From Vibrio galatheae (GTDB taxonomy: Bacteria; Pseudomonadota; Gammaproteobacteria; Enterobacterales; Vibrionaceae), in the NCBI RefSeq assembly GCF_000967545.1, contig NZ_JXXV01000025.1:124001-188000 (forward strand): 64,000 nucleotides of DNA, given 5' to 3'. Below are positions 36,904 through 45,960 of the stretch, piece after piece. A program made the translations under genes and the position numbers. How positions within the stretch are numbered: the first letter of the stretch is position 1; the number at the start of each line of letters is the position of its first letter. The notes below the pieces were generated by a model. That model saw only the letters and a list, made by a program, of their open reading frames with translations, was not told where the DNA came from and searched no databases.

Positions 36904-36934
36904 ACAAAAAAGCCAGCGCGATTACGCTGGCTTT
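36904..36934 (-). terminator. pepD terminator
   Basis: AAAGCCAGCG and CGCTGGCTTT around a six-base loop (36909-36934). Read on the minus strand it is followed by TTTTTGTTCT. It lies 25 bases after the pepD stop. Confidence 0.88.
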
Positions 36935-36958
36935 AAGGTGAGATTTGAACGGTGGTGA

Positions 36959-38431
36959 TTACGCTTTTTCAGGAATCGCTTCTAGTAGCGCGACCATTTG
37001 TTCCCAGTATAGAGCGACAGTATCAATTTTCACTTTTTCATCTGGCGAGTGAGGGAATTTAATTGTTGGACCAAATGAGACCATATCCATGTTTGGGTAA
37101 GGTTCTTTGAACAGACCACACTCAAGACCTGCGTGAATGACCATGATGTTAGGTTTGTGACCGTAGATACCTTGGTACATATCACGGAAGATCGCCATGA
37201 TTTCTGAATCTGCATCAGGTTTCCAGCCTGGATAAGCCCCAGAGAACTCAATGCTAGCACCGGCTAATTCAGCAACAGAAGCTAGTGTGCTCTCCACTTG
37301 CTGGCGGCCTGAATCGATCAATGAGCGCACTAGGCAAAGCACATTAATCTTGTTCTCTTCCGTCGTAACAACACCGACGTTGAGCGATGTTTCAACGACG
37401 CCTTCAATCTCATCACTCATGCGAAGGACACCGTTCGGACAAGCATTCAGTGCAGCGATGAAGCGCTGTTGGTCTGCCAAACAGATTGCTTGCTCATGAG
37501 TTGTAATTGCTTCGTTGAAAGAAACGATGTTGGTTTCTACTTTACCTAGTTCTTGCGTTAACAGATCAGTGTAATAGGTGAAAAGCTCGGCAAGTTTCGC
37601 TTCGTTTGCAGCAGGCAGTGCAACCGTAACAAACGCCTCACGCGGAATCGCATTACGCAGGCTACCACCGCGGAATTCGATCAGGCGTAGATCCAGCTCT
37701 CGCACGTGACCGGCAAGGAAACGCGCAATCAGTTTGTTGGCGTTGCCGCGACCGGTATGAATGTCACACCCTGAGTGACCGCCTTTTAAACCTTTCAAGA
37801 TAAGTTGACGAGTAACAAAACCCGCTGGAATGGCTTCGCGCTTAATATCGAATGTCATTTGGCCATCAATACCGCCAGCGCAACCCATGTAAACTTCGCC
37901 TTCTTGTTCTGAATCAGTATTGAGAAGGATATCGCCTTCCAACCAGCCAGCTTCAAGGCCAAATGCCCCTGTCATCCCTGCTTCTTCATCAATGGTCAGT
38001 AGAACTTCAATCGGACCGTGCTGAATATCAGTAGAAGCAAGCACCGCAAGACATGACGCCATGCCGATACCGTTGTCTGAGCCAAGTGTGGTGCCTTTCG
38101 CCGTCACCCATTCACCATCAATATAAGGTTGAATCGGATCTTTTGCGAAGTCATGATCTGTGTCTTCGTTCTTTTGTGGCACCATGTCTATGTGCGCTTG
38201 AAGTACTACACCTTTCTTATTTTCCATCCCTGCGGTTGCTGGCTTTTTAATGAACACGTTGCCAGTTGTATCGCGACGAACGTTTAAACCTTGCTCTTTA
38301 GCCCAAGTAACTATGTATTGAGCAAGGGCTTCTTCGTGCTTTGATGGGTGAGGGATTGAACAGATCTTATCGAAAAACTGCCACAGTGGAGTGGGTGATA
38401 AGCTGCTAATTTCAGAATGGAATTCAGACAC
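36959..38431 (-). CDS. pepD: Aminoacyl-histidine dipeptidase (peptidase D, carnosinase)
   Basis: An M20-family zinc dipeptidase of 490 residues (E. coli 485) that hydrolyses many unblocked dipeptides, including X-His. Metal ligands are visible in VLQAHIDMVPQ (His), TLGSDNGIGMA (bridging Asp), TIDEEAGMTG (catalytic Glu-Glu), LLNTDSE and the C-terminal VIHAGLECGLF. The lid domain lies between about 200 and 390. It is cytosolic. The gene has its own terminator and a long upstream region. It is divergent from the CRP-linked small RNA gene. Confidence 0.96.
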   Translation of the reverse strand: MSEFHSEISSLSPTPLWQFFDKICSIPHPSKHEEALAQYIVTWAKEQGLNVRRDTTGNVFIKKPATAGMENKKGVVLQAHIDMVPQKNEDTDHDFAKDPIQPYIDGEWVTAKGTTLGSDNGIGMASCLAVLASTDIQHGPIEVLLTIDEEAGMTGAFGLEAGWLEGDILLNTDSEQEGEVYMGCAGGIDGQMTFDIKREAIPAGFVTRQLILKGLKGGHSGCDIHTGRGNANKLIARFLAGHVRELDLRLIEFRGGSLRNAIPREAFVTVALPAANEAKLAELFTYYTDLLTQELGKVETNIVSFNEAITTHEQAICLADQQRFIAALNACPNGVLRMSDEIEGVVETSLNVGVVTTEENKINVLCLVRSLIDSGRQQVESTLASVAELAGASIEFSGAYPGWKPDADSEIMAIFRDMYQGIYGHKPNIMVIHAGLECGLFKEPYPNMDMVSFGPTIKFPHSPDEKVKIDTVALYWEQMVALLEAIPEKA

Positions 38432-38720
38432 GGATAACTCCTTTGATGGGATAATGCCAGATTAAATGTATTTTATTTCTACTCAGGTAGGATAAAAAAC
38501 CATCTTGATCATGGGGTAGTGGCGCACAGAATAGCATTCCCGCACTTAAGGGTGTAGTAAAAGCGCAGGCCAAATGTTTCGCTGTTATCACAAAATCGAG
38601 ATTACGTACGGTTTTTGATGTGCATCTATACTCAATACAATCTTAATGATTGGAAAGGCTAAATTGATATTTTTGTAATTTAATTACACGATTAGGTTGT
38701 TCTTGGTCATTTTTTGAAAT
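38432..38720. other. Non-coding region between pepD and the small RNA promoter
   Basis: About 290 bases without a credible ORF. It must hold the pepD promoter (minus strand) and becomes very AT-rich after 38,640. I see no repeat or hairpin that stands out. Confidence 0.4.
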
Positions 38721-38742
38721 TTATGTGATTTTTGTCACCATT
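38721..38742. promoter_or_regulatory. cAMP-CRP binding site candidate
   Basis: TGTGA (38724-38728), six bases, TCACC (38735-38739): nine of ten core bases fit TGTGAN6TCACA, with AT-rich flanks. It is centred roughly 50-56 bases before the likely start of the small RNA. Confidence 0.7.
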
Positions 38743-38768
38743 TAGCTTGTAATTAAATTTCTTTGAGG

Positions 38769-38780
38769 TATATTTATAAC
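38769..38780 (+). promoter_or_regulatory. -10 region of the small RNA promoter
   Basis: TATATTTATAAC contains two overlapping -10-like hexamers, TATATT (38769-38774) and TATAAC (38775-38780). Either would start RNA at about 38781-38788. The -35 is poor, as expected for a CRP-influenced promoter. Confidence 0.5.
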
Positions 38781-38894
38781 CAACTTCCAAAGCGAAGAAA
38801 AAATGCTCAAAGGATGAGTCCGAATTTATCGCCTCCAAGGAACTGAGAGATCAATACGTATAGTCTGTTTTCATTGATTTAGAAGGTGATAGTT

Positions 38895-38981
38895 ATGAAA
38901 GGTTTACCAAGTGCAGCGTTCTGGTTAAACAACTCTGTTTACACTGGCAGCTTTACTTACCCAACAAGCTTCGGTTACTAA
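38895..38981 (+). CDS. 28-residue small protein within the small RNA (VcdP-like)
   Basis: The ORF encodes a 28-residue protein that starts MKGLPSAAFWLNNS and ends with an aromatic, serine/threonine-rich tail (YTGSFTYPTSFGY). AAGG lies eight bases before the ATG. There is no signal peptide or obvious membrane helix. In the V. cholerae VcdRP RNA, as I recall, a 29-residue protein binds citrate synthase GltA and raises its activity; the near-identical length and genetic layout suggest this is the counterpart. Too short for ordinary gene finders, it would normally be missed. Confidence 0.6.
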   Translation: MKGLPSAAFWLNNSVYTGSFTYPTSFGY

Positions 38982-39067
38982 GCCACTGCTTGTTACTCTC
39001 GAACAGTTTGTTCACCCCCTATTATTGGAATTTTTTTACAGCTTATTGTTAGCTGAAGTGATTCAAC

Positions 39068-39095
39068 CGCCACTCAATTTGAGTGGCGTTTTTTT
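39068..39095 (+). terminator. Small RNA terminator
   Basis: CGCCACTC, loop AATTT, GAGTGGCG and seven T. A strong Rho-independent end, typical for Hfq-binding small RNAs. Confidence 0.92.
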
Positions 39096-39462
39096 ATCTA
39101 ACGCAAATTGTGTTCATAATTTGCTCACCAACCCTAAGGTTTTTCATCCTAGCTCAATGCTTGCCAATTTATTCGCATAAATTCATATCAAGAAGAGGCA
39201 AATTAACTTCTTTGTGCCTGAAAGTTTGCAACATGGTACAAAAAATCCACTTTTTTAAACATTACGTTTATTTTTTGTTAGTTACTGATAAATAAAGCCT
39301 TATCTATATCCTATTTCAAATGTAATCGATTGAATAACTTAGTTGTCGTTAGAAATATTATTTAGAGTCTTAATTCTATCTGGAATTTACTATTTGATGA
39401 CTTTATAATTCGTGCCAATCGATTACGCAACCGTTTACTTTTTACCTCTTTAGGATTCGATC
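39096..39462 (+). promoter_or_regulatory. Control region of the purine permease gene
   Basis: About 370 bases without a supported ORF. TATAAT at 39404-39409 is a perfect -10; the matching -35 (around TGGAAT, 39381-39386) is weak. Transcription would begin near 39416, directly before a PurR-like operator. Confidence 0.6.
39425..39440. promoter_or_regulatory. PurR-like operator before the purine permease
   Basis: ACGCAACCGTTTACTT matches 13 of 16 bases of the PurR consensus ACGCAAACGTTTGCGT. It lies just downstream of the predicted start of transcription, where a bound repressor would block RNA polymerase. Confidence 0.65.
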
Positions 39463-40752
39463 ATGTTCGAAAAACTGTTCAAACTCAGTGAGCACGGCAC
39501 AAACGTCAGAACTGAAATTATCGCGGGTATCACTACTTTCCTGACGATGGCTTACATTATTTTTGTTAACCCTGCGATGCTAGCTGATGCAGGCATGGAC
39601 AAAGGCGCTGTTTTCGTTGCGACCTGTCTTGCTGCGGCTATTGGCTGTTTCATTATGGGTTTTGTCGCCAATTACCCGATCGCATTGGCGCCTGGTATGG
39701 GTCTAAACGCCTTTTTCACCTACGGTGTCGTACTTGGCATGGGACATACATGGCAAGTTGCTTTGGGTGCGGTGTTTGTGTCCGGTATTATTTTTATGGC
39801 ATTGAGTGTGTTTAAGATCCGCGAATGGATCATTAACTCGATTCCAATGTCACTGCGCACGGGTATTTCGGCGGGTATTGGTTTATTCCTCGCGTTCATT
39901 GGTCTGCAGAACTCAGGCATTGTTGTTGATAATCCAGCGACTTTAGTTGGCCTTGGTCATATCACAGGTCTTCAGCCTGCATTGGCTGCACTTGGCTTCT
40001 TCCTGACGATTGGTTTGGTTTATCGCGGCGTTCGCGGCGCTGTGATGATTGCCATCTTAATTATTACTGCGCTTGGTTTGGTTATTGGTGACGTGCAATG
40101 GGGTGGCGTTATGTCGACACCTCCGAGTATTGCCCCGACATTGTTGGAAATGAACATTGTTGATGTATTCGAAGTGGGCATGATCTCTGTGGTTTTCGCA
40201 TTCTTGTTTGTTGATTTATTCGATACCGCGGGCACCTTAGTCGGCGTCGCGACCAAAGCGGATTTAATCAAAGAAGATGGCAAATTGCCGCGTTTGAGCA
40301 AAGCACTGCTAGCGGATTCAACGGCAACATCTGTGGGTGCGATGCTAGGTACTTCGAGCACAACCTCTTATGTTGAGTCTACTGCTGGCGTTGCTGCGGG
40401 TGGCAGAACCGGTCTTACTGCTGTCGTGGTTGGTGTTTTATTCCTTTTAGCACTCTTTTTCTCACCACTAGCGGGTATGATTCCTGCGTATGCAACCGCA
40501 GGTGCGTTATTCTACGTCGCTATCTTGATGATGTCTGGTTTGGTCAGTATCGATTGGCGTGATCTAACAGAAGCTGCACCTGTTGTCGTGACATGTTTGC
40601 TGATGCCACTAACTTACTCTATCGCAGAAGGTATTGCGCTGGGCTTCATCTCTTATGCCGCAATTAAGTTACTCAGTGGTCGCGGCCGTGAAGTTTCTGT
40701 GAGTGTATGGGTATTGTCAGCTGTGTTCATCATCAAGTATTTGGTGGCTTAA
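39463..40752 (+). CDS. NCS2 family purine (guanine/hypoxanthine or adenine) permease
   Basis: A 429-residue inner-membrane proton symporter of the COG2252 (AzgA-like) branch. It begins MFEKLFKLSEHGTNVRTEIIAGITTF, typical of GhxP/AdeP proteins, and has about 12-14 hydrophobic segments. The substrate-site region LFVDLFDTAGTLVGVATKADL and the GTSSTTSYVESTAGVAAGGRTG motif are clear. The exact purine is not decidable. A PurR-like site at the promoter and the next gene, gpt, both support purine-base salvage. It is closed by its own terminator at 40802-40837. Confidence 0.92.
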   Translation: MFEKLFKLSEHGTNVRTEIIAGITTFLTMAYIIFVNPAMLADAGMDKGAVFVATCLAAAIGCFIMGFVANYPIALAPGMGLNAFFTYGVVLGMGHTWQVALGAVFVSGIIFMALSVFKIREWIINSIPMSLRTGISAGIGLFLAFIGLQNSGIVVDNPATLVGLGHITGLQPALAALGFFLTIGLVYRGVRGAVMIAILIITALGLVIGDVQWGGVMSTPPSIAPTLLEMNIVDVFEVGMISVVFAFLFVDLFDTAGTLVGVATKADLIKEDGKLPRLSKALLADSTATSVGAMLGTSSTTSYVESTAGVAAGGRTGLTAVVVGVLFLLALFFSPLAGMIPAYATAGALFYVAILMMSGLVSIDWRDLTEAAPVVVTCLLMPLTYSIAEGIALGFISYAAIKLLSGRGREVSVSVWVLSAVFIIKYLVA

Positions 40753-40801
40753 TACTCGCTTGTAATATTATTCGTTAAATTACAGCAACAGCATTATTTT
40801 T

Positions 40802-40837
40802 CGCCATAGCAGGGTATCTGCTATGGCGATTATTTTT
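40802..40837 (+). terminator. Permease terminator
   Basis: CGCCATAGCAG, loop GGTAT, CTGCTATGGCG, then ATTATTTTT: an 11-bp perfect stem. Confidence 0.9.
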
Positions 40838-40858
40838 GTAAAACAGAGAAATTCGCCA

Positions 40859-40899
40859 TTGGTATTGTATAGCGCCTGCGTTAAAATAAACGTTTGCGT
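40859..40899 (+). promoter_or_regulatory. gpt promoter with overlapping PurR-like operator
   Basis: -35 TTGGTA (40859-40864), 17 bases, -10 TAAAAT (40882-40887). The 16-mer at 40884-40899, with a perfect right half AACGTTTGCGT, matches 13 of 16 PurR consensus bases and overlaps the -10. A bound PurR would occlude the promoter. Confidence 0.65.
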
Positions 40900-40990
40900 A
40901 GCTTTTCCCCCACATTGTCTTTTTGCAATCGTCCGTTAACGCGTGACGTGTTGAGGGGATGCAGATTTTAAAAACTATTAGGTTATTACA

Positions 40991-41455
40991 ATGAGTAAAA
41001 AATTCATTATCACTTGGGACCAAATGCACACACTTTGTCGTGAATTGGCAGAAAAACAAATGCCAGCTGAGCAATGGAAAGGTATCTGGGCGGTAAGTCG
41101 TGGTGGTCTGGTTCCAGGCGCTATTTTGGCGCGTGAGCTTGGTATTCGTCATGTCGATACCATCTGTATCTCTAGCTACGACCACGACCACCAACGTGAT
41201 ATGACGGTTGTCAAAGCGCCTGAAGGTGACGGTGAAGGCTTCCTGATCGTTGAAGACCTAGTAGACAGTGGTGATACGGCACGTAAGTTACGTGAAATGT
41301 ACCCGAAAGCGAAATTGATTGCGGTTTGTGCTAAGCCAGCAGGTGTTGAATTGCTTGATGATTATGTTGTCGATATTGCGCAAGATACATGGATTGAACA
41401 GCCTTGGGACATGTCAATTCAGTACGTTGAACCAATCAACCGCAAACAAAAGTAG
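40991..41455 (+). CDS. gpt: Xanthine-guanine phosphoribosyltransferase
   Basis: The product joins xanthine or guanine with PRPP to give XMP or GMP. It has 154 residues (152 in E. coli). The PRPP-binding motif is [17 protein letters not shown], and the N-terminal [16 protein letters not shown] and [19 protein letters not shown] are characteristic. It is a cytosolic, membrane-associated tetramer in E. coli. It lies after a purine permease and before frsA; the gpt-frsA-crl order is the same in E. coli. A PurR-like site overlaps its promoter. Confidence 0.95.
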   Translation: MSKKFIITWDQMHTLCRELAEKQMPAEQWKGIWAVSRGGLVPGAILARELGIRHVDTICISSYDHDHQRDMTVVKAPEGDGEGFLIVEDLVDSGDTARKLREMYPKAKLIAVCAKPAGVELLDDYVVDIAQDTWIEQPWDMSIQYVEPINRKQK

Positions 41456-41487
41456 TGAATTGAGCCATATCGATGCACATTCTTGAT

Positions 41488-41516
41488 AAATGACCCTTTC
41501 TTGGGTCATTTTTTTT
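41488..41516 (+). terminator. gpt terminator
   Basis: AATGACCC, loop TTTCTT, GGGTCATT and eight T. Confidence 0.9.
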
Positions 41517-41555
41517 ATTACTATTGAGTAAATGTCATTATTTAGGTCGTAACCT

Positions 41556-42803
41556 ATGTCTGAGGAAGTCAGTAAGAACCTCTCCGAGTCACTGTTTACC
41601 AATCATAAGCAAGCCAAAGAGACATCGGCACTCACGCAATATATGCCCACTAGCCAAACGTTTTTGGAGCAAAAGCGCGAAGAAGATGGTTACAAGTGGT
41701 ATCGCAACTTGCGCCGAATGCAGTGGTCGTGGCAAGGGCTAGACCCGATTGAAATTGAAGCTGTTTTAGCAAAGATTGCCGCGTCAAAGCACTCTCGTAC
41801 TCATGATGACTGGTTAGATACCGTCATGGGGTATCACAGTGGAAACTGGACGTATGAGTGGATAAAGCTGGGTATGTTGCATCAACAGCGCTCTGCCAAA
41901 CTGAAAGGTGAAGAGGCGGCTGATGAAATGTTTAATGCGTCGTTATGCTTCAGTATTGCCGGATACCCACATCTAAAGAACGACAACCTAGCGACTCAAG
42001 CTCAAGTGTTGGCGAGCAGTGCCTATACCGAAGCGAGCAATAAAACCAAATACATAATTAAGCGCATTGAGGTTCCTTACCAACGTAAATCGATCGTCGC
42101 TCATTTGCATCTCACTAGTACTGAAAAACCTCAGCCGGTTGTTATGGTCAGTGCTGGGTTAGATAGCTTGCAAACGGACATGTGGAATCTATTTAGAAAC
42201 TACCTAGCAGAAAAGAATATCGCGATGTTAACCGTTGATATGCCTTCGATTGGTCACAATACTCATTGGAACCTTACTGAAGATACGTCGTGTCTTCATC
42301 AGGCGGTATTGAACGAGCTGCGTAGCATTCCATGGGTAGATCACCACAAAGTCGGTCTGATCGGTTTTCGCTTTGGTGGCAACGCGATGGTGCGTTTATC
42401 CTTTATGGAACAAGATAAGATCAAAGCTTGTGTGTCTCTGGGTGCTCCTATTCATGATGTTCTCTCTTCACCTGCTAAATTGAAAAAAATGCCGCAAATG
42501 TACCTTGATGTTTTGGCGTCAAGAATTGGTAAAAATACGGTCGATATTAGTAGCTTATCTGGTCAACTTATGGCGTGGTCACTCAAGGTTCAGGGGATCT
42601 TAGGCAGCCGCAAGACTCGTGTGCCGATACTGGCGATGAGTTTAGAAAACGATCCCATTTCTCCGCATAGCGATAACCAGCTAGTGGCGCTGTTCAGCGA
42701 CTACGGTAAAGCGAAGAGAATTAGTTCCAAGACGATTACACAAGGATATGAGCAATCCCTCGATTTAGCGATCAAGTGGTTGGAGGAGGAGCTAATTAGA
42801 TGA
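41556..42803 (+). CDS. frsA: FrsA, alpha/beta-hydrolase family protein
   Basis: A 415-residue cytosolic protein of the FrsA (fermentation-respiration switch, DUF1100) family, 414 residues in E. coli. The C-terminal half has an alpha/beta-hydrolase fold with VSAGLDSLQTDMW and GLIGFRFGGNAMVRLSF; the nucleophile elbow reads GFRFGG, so the usual Ser is not present at that position. In enterics FrsA is reported to bind the unphosphorylated glucose-specific PTS enzyme IIA and to be a weak esterase. It sits between gpt and crl as in E. coli. Confidence 0.93.
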   Translation: MSEEVSKNLSESLFTNHKQAKETSALTQYMPTSQTFLEQKREEDGYKWYRNLRRMQWSWQGLDPIEIEAVLAKIAASKHSRTHDDWLDTVMGYHSGNWTYEWIKLGMLHQQRSAKLKGEEAADEMFNASLCFSIAGYPHLKNDNLATQAQVLASSAYTEASNKTKYIIKRIEVPYQRKSIVAHLHLTSTEKPQPVVMVSAGLDSLQTDMWNLFRNYLAEKNIAMLTVDMPSIGHNTHWNLTEDTSCLHQAVLNELRSIPWVDHHKVGLIGFRFGGNAMVRLSFMEQDKIKACVSLGAPIHDVLSSPAKLKKMPQMYLDVLASRIGKNTVDISSLSGQLMAWSLKVQGILGSRKTRVPILAMSLENDPISPHSDNQLVALFSDYGKAKRISSKTITQGYEQSLDLAIKWLEEELIR

Positions 42804-42906
42804 CATTTCGACTAATTTAGACAACACTTAACTATACGGGTTACCCAGACTTCTTAGTCCTGAGTGGCGCGTTACAATAATAAGTTAATGAATATGGAGA
42901 TTCATT

Positions 42907-43296
42907 ATGTCTGAACAGACGAAAGGTCCGACCCATTACCGTTTACTGTCGACGCTTAGAGCCATTGGTCCTTATTTGCGCGAAGTGCAATGTAAGGAAG
43001 ATGCGTATTTATTTGATTGTTTGTCAGTATGCGTCAATGACAAAAAATCCCCTGAGCAACGCGAATTTTGGGGCTGGTGGTTAGAACTAGAACGAAATGG
43101 TGAAGTGTTTGAGGCTCGCTATCGTTCAGGTCTTTATGACGCCAGCGGGGAGTGGCAAGAAAAAGCGCTACCAAAAAAATCTATCCAAGATGTCACTCGA
43201 ACTCAAGAAGCTTTCCATCAGAAACTGGTCAAAACACTACAGAGTGAATTTGAAATTTCAGTAGAGATGCATGAAGAATCTGTCGAATTCGTCTAA
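42907..43296 (+). CDS. crl: Sigma-S activating factor Crl
   Basis: A 129-residue cytosolic protein that binds stationary-phase sigma factor RpoS and helps it join RNA polymerase. Family motifs are LRAIGPYLREVQCKEDAYLFDCL at residues 17-39 and FWGWWLELERNG; the aromatic cluster in the latter contacts RpoS. The ATG at 42907 follows GGAGATTC. It has its own upstream region and ends in a perfect palindromic terminator. Vibrios and enterics share this gene next to frsA. Confidence 0.94.
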   Translation: MSEQTKGPTHYRLLSTLRAIGPYLREVQCKEDAYLFDCLSVCVNDKKSPEQREFWGWWLELERNGEVFEARYRSGLYDASGEWQEKALPKKSIQDVTRTQEAFHQKLVKTLQSEFEISVEMHEESVEFV

Positions 43297-43325
43297 TTTC
43301 TTTTACTTATCATTTTTCTGATACA

Positions 43326-43349
43326 AAAAGGCGCTATATAGCGCCTTTT
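43326..43349. terminator. crl terminator (24-base perfect palindrome)
   Basis: AAAAGGCGCTAT is followed by its exact reverse complement ATAGCGCCTTTT. It works in both directions in principle. Confidence 0.85.
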
Positions 43350-43461
43350 CTGCTTGTTAAATTATCAGTAGATTGCTAAAACATCAGGTCCAATCAATCA
43401 TTTTCGCCCCAAATGGCGAGTGTTGATTGTGTCGAATTTTATTTTTCATAGTAGAAAGGCA

Positions 43462-44595
43462 ATGACTAAACAAAGCGGAAATGCATCTCAGTCGAAAACT
43501 GTGGTGGTTAAACTAGGTACGAGTGTTTTAACAGGTGGAACATTGGCGTTGGATCGCGCTCACATGGTTGAGTTAGTGCGTCAATGTGCTGAGCTTAAAA
43601 AACAAGGCCACTCAGTGGTCATGGTTTCGTCAGGCGCGATTGCGGCAGGGCGCGAACACCTAGGTTACCCCGCACTGCCCAATTCTATGGCAAGTAAACA
43701 ACTCCTCGCTGCGGTAGGACAAAGTCAATTGATTCAAACTTGGGAATCTTTGTTTGCTATCTATGGACTAAAAATCGGCCAGATGCTGTTGACGCGTGCT
43801 GATCTAGAAGATCGTGAGCGATTTTTAAATGCGCGCGACACCATTAATGCTTTGGTCGAGCACGATATTATTCCGGTCGTTAATGAAAACGACGCCGTTG
43901 CAACTAGTGAAATCAAAGTGGGTGATAACGACAACCTTTCTGCTCTGGTGGGGATTTTGTGCGGTGCAGATAAACTCTTATTGCTCACAGATCAAAAAGG
44001 GTTGTTTACCGCAGATCCGCGTAAAGACCCAAACGCTGAATTGATCAAAGAAGTCAAAACCATCGACGATACTTTGCGTAAGATTGCCGGTGGAAGTGGC
44101 ACCACACTAGGCACTGGTGGTATGGCGACTAAGCTGCAAGCGGCCGACATTGCTCGCCGTGCGGGAATCGAAGTCATTATTGCTGCGGGAAGCGCGCCAA
44201 ACGTCGTATTTGATTCACTGGGCGATCAGCCACAAGGCACGCGATTCTTGCCATGTGAAGAGGCATTAGAAAACCGTAAGCGTTGGATTTTGGCAGGCCC
44301 AGCGGCGTCTGGCGACATCGTGATTGATGATGGCGCGGTTAACGCTGTGATTGGCAAAGGCAGTAGCTTGCTCGCCAAAGGTTTAACCAAAGTCAGCGGT
44401 CATTTTGCCCGTGGAGATGTGGTTCGTGTCACCGATAGCAAAGGCACTTTAATTGCGCGTGGGATTGCCAGCTACTCGAGCCAAGATATGGCGAAAATCG
44501 TCGGCAAACACAGTAAAGACATTATTGGGATTTTAGGTTATGACTACGGTAATGAAGTGCTTCACCGTGATGATATGGTCGTAATCCAAGAGTAA
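43462..44595 (+). CDS. proB: Glutamate 5-kinase
   Basis: The product phosphorylates glutamate in the first, proline-inhibited step of proline synthesis. The ATG at 43462 gives 377 residues, close to the family, and has AGAAAGG upstream; an in-frame TTG-type start at 43420 is unlikely. The amino-acid kinase domain (10-260) has [24 protein letters not shown] and VNENDAV. A C-terminal PUA domain (about 285-370) is present, as in E. coli. It is followed 11 bases later by proA, and no leader peptide or attenuator was seen. Confidence 0.96.
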   Translation: MTKQSGNASQSKTVVVKLGTSVLTGGTLALDRAHMVELVRQCAELKKQGHSVVMVSSGAIAAGREHLGYPALPNSMASKQLLAAVGQSQLIQTWESLFAIYGLKIGQMLLTRADLEDRERFLNARDTINALVEHDIIPVVNENDAVATSEIKVGDNDNLSALVGILCGADKLLLLTDQKGLFTADPRKDPNAELIKEVKTIDDTLRKIAGGSGTTLGTGGMATKLQAADIARRAGIEVIIAAGSAPNVVFDSLGDQPQGTRFLPCEEALENRKRWILAGPAASGDIVIDDGAVNAVIGKGSSLLAKGLTKVSGHFARGDVVRVTDSKGTLIARGIASYSSQDMAKIVGKHSKDIIGILGYDYGNEVLHRDDMVVIQE

Positions 44596-44606
44596 GGAAA
44601 GAGAAC

Positions 44607-45857
44607 GTGGAATTGATTTCAATGGGTATGGCTGCCAAAGAGGCGGCTTTCCAATTAGCAACAGCGTCAACGGCGCAAAAAAACCAAGCTCTGGCGATTA
44701 TTGCTGATGAATTAGAAGCGAATGCGGAAACTATTCTAGCCGCGAACGCCAAAGATATCGCTAAAGGGCGCGAAGCGGGTCTGACTGAAGCACTGCTTGA
44801 CCGATTGCTGCTTAACCAAGAGCGCTTAGCTGGTATCGCGAATGATGTGCGTAATGTGATTACTCTTAACGATCCTGTCGGGAGTGAACTCGACGGTAAA
44901 GTGTTAGAAAATGGCATGTCGTTATCTCGTCGCCGTGTGCCACTTGGTGTGGTTGGTGTGATATACGAAGCACGTCCTAACGTCACCATCGACATCGCGG
45001 CGCTGTGTCTTAAAACCGGTAACGCGAGTATCTTGCGTGGCGGTAAAGAGACCTTCTTCTCCAACATGGAGCTGGTTAAGGTGATTCAGTCCGCATTGGC
45101 CAAAGCAAAACTTCCTGCCGCATCGGTACAATACATCGAAAAACCAGATCGCGAGCTTGTATCTCAACTACTTAAACTGGATGACTATGTGGATATGATC
45201 ATCCCGCGTGGTGGGGCAGGCTTGCACAAAATGTGTAAAGAAAACAGCACTATTCCGGTCATCATTGGTGGCTTTGGTATCAGCCACATTTTTGTTGATG
45301 AGAGTGCCGATCTTGCTAAGTCTTTGGCCGTGGTTGAAAACGCTAAAGTTCAGCGTCCATCGGCCTGTAACTCATTAGATACTTTACTGGTTCACGAAAC
45401 AGTAGCGCCTGAGTTTTTACCTATGCTAGCGGAACGTTTAACGGATAAGGTTACTCTGGTTGCAGAACCAAAAGCGAAAGCACTGCTGAGTAATGCAAAA
45501 GAATTGCGCGATGCGGGCGAAGGTGACTTTGATACCGAGTGGTTGAGTTTTACCTTAGGCGTAAAAGTTGTTGCCGATGTGGCAGAGGCGATTGAGCATA
45601 TGCGCGTGCATAATGCGAGTCACTCCGATGCGATCATGACCAACAGCTTAGAAAATTCAGAACGATTTATTAACTCAGTCGGTTCTGCCGCTGTGTATGT
45701 TAATGCTTCGACGCGCTTTACCGATGGCGCTCAGTTTGGACTCGGTGCCGAAGTCGCGGTTTCTACGCAAAAGCTGCATGCGCGTGGGCCGATGGGTTTG
45801 GAAGAGTTAACCAGCTATAAATGGGTCGGCAAAGCCAACTACTTGTCGCGTAGTTAA
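44607..45857 (+). CDS. proA: Glutamate-5-semialdehyde dehydrogenase (gamma-glutamyl phosphate reductase)
   Basis: The product reduces gamma-glutamyl phosphate with NADPH to glutamate semialdehyde, which closes spontaneously towards proline. It has 416 residues and uses a GTG start at 44607 with AAGGAAAGAG upstream. The aldehyde dehydrogenase fold has the catalytic cysteine in [33 protein letters not shown] and [10 protein letters not shown] are also conserved. It is cotranscribed with proB and ends at a strong terminator. Confidence 0.97.
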   Translation: MELISMGMAAKEAAFQLATASTAQKNQALAIIADELEANAETILAANAKDIAKGREAGLTEALLDRLLLNQERLAGIANDVRNVITLNDPVGSELDGKVLENGMSLSRRRVPLGVVGVIYEARPNVTIDIAALCLKTGNASILRGGKETFFSNMELVKVIQSALAKAKLPAASVQYIEKPDRELVSQLLKLDDYVDMIIPRGGAGLHKMCKENSTIPVIIGGFGISHIFVDESADLAKSLAVVENAKVQRPSACNSLDTLLVHETVAPEFLPMLAERLTDKVTLVAEPKAKALLSNAKELRDAGEGDFDTEWLSFTLGVKVVADVAEAIEHMRVHNASHSDAIMTNSLENSERFINSVGSAAVYVNASTRFTDGAQFGLGAEVAVSTQKLHARGPMGLEELTSYKWVGKANYLSRS

Positions 45858-45880
45858 CAAATCTAGCTAAACATTGATTG

Positions 45881-45904
45881 AAAAGGGGCTAACAAGCCCC
45901 TTTT
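45881..45904 (+). terminator. proBA terminator
   Basis: AAAAGGGGCT, loop AACA, AGCCCCTTTT. It also has an A run upstream, so it is nearly symmetric. Confidence 0.9.
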
Positions 45905-45960
45905 GCTTTTGCGCGCTTTGTTTAATCCGGTAAACTGTCATTCACTAATATGGAGGTGAT

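Larger units (their letters stand above)
38788..39095 (+). ncRNA. Candidate dual-function small RNA (VcdRP-like)
   Basis: A self-contained unit of about 308 nucleotides: CRP site, -10 region, 107-nt leader, a 28-codon ORF with ribosome site, an unpaired C-rich stretch CACCCCCT (39013-39020), a small hairpin CAGCT/AGCTG (39039-39055), and a strong terminator. The C-rich loop could pair with G-rich ribosome sites. The layout strongly recalls VcdRP, a CRP-linked V. cholerae RNA that both base-pairs with sugar-uptake mRNAs and encodes a 29-residue protein acting on citrate synthase. That identity is from memory and unverified. The alternative is a leader peptide/attenuator for the downstream purine permease, but 367 bases and a separate promoter intervene. 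Confidence 0.6.

Noticed and set aside
38788..38894. Reading the small RNA leader as a c-di-GMP, glycine or purine riboswitch
   Set aside because: The conserved cores of those classes are not present; only a small CTCA/TGAG hairpin is seen.
39083..39295. 70-codon ORF starting within the small RNA terminator
   Set aside because: It begins between terminator arms, lacks a ribosome site and has no family pattern; the AT-rich spacer explains it.
40775..41194. 139-codon minus-strand ORF over the gpt promoter and gene start
   Set aside because: It is antisense to gpt, crosses the permease terminator and the PurR site, and has no ribosome site or recognisable family.
42361..42395. FrsA taken as a serine esterase because of its hydrolase elbow
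   Set aside because: The elbow reads GFRFGG without Ser at the nucleophile place, so an esterase call should not be made from the fold alone.
44522..45067. 181-codon minus-strand ORF opposite proB/proA
   Set aside because: It is a shadow of the highly conserved proA frame and spans the proB-proA junction.
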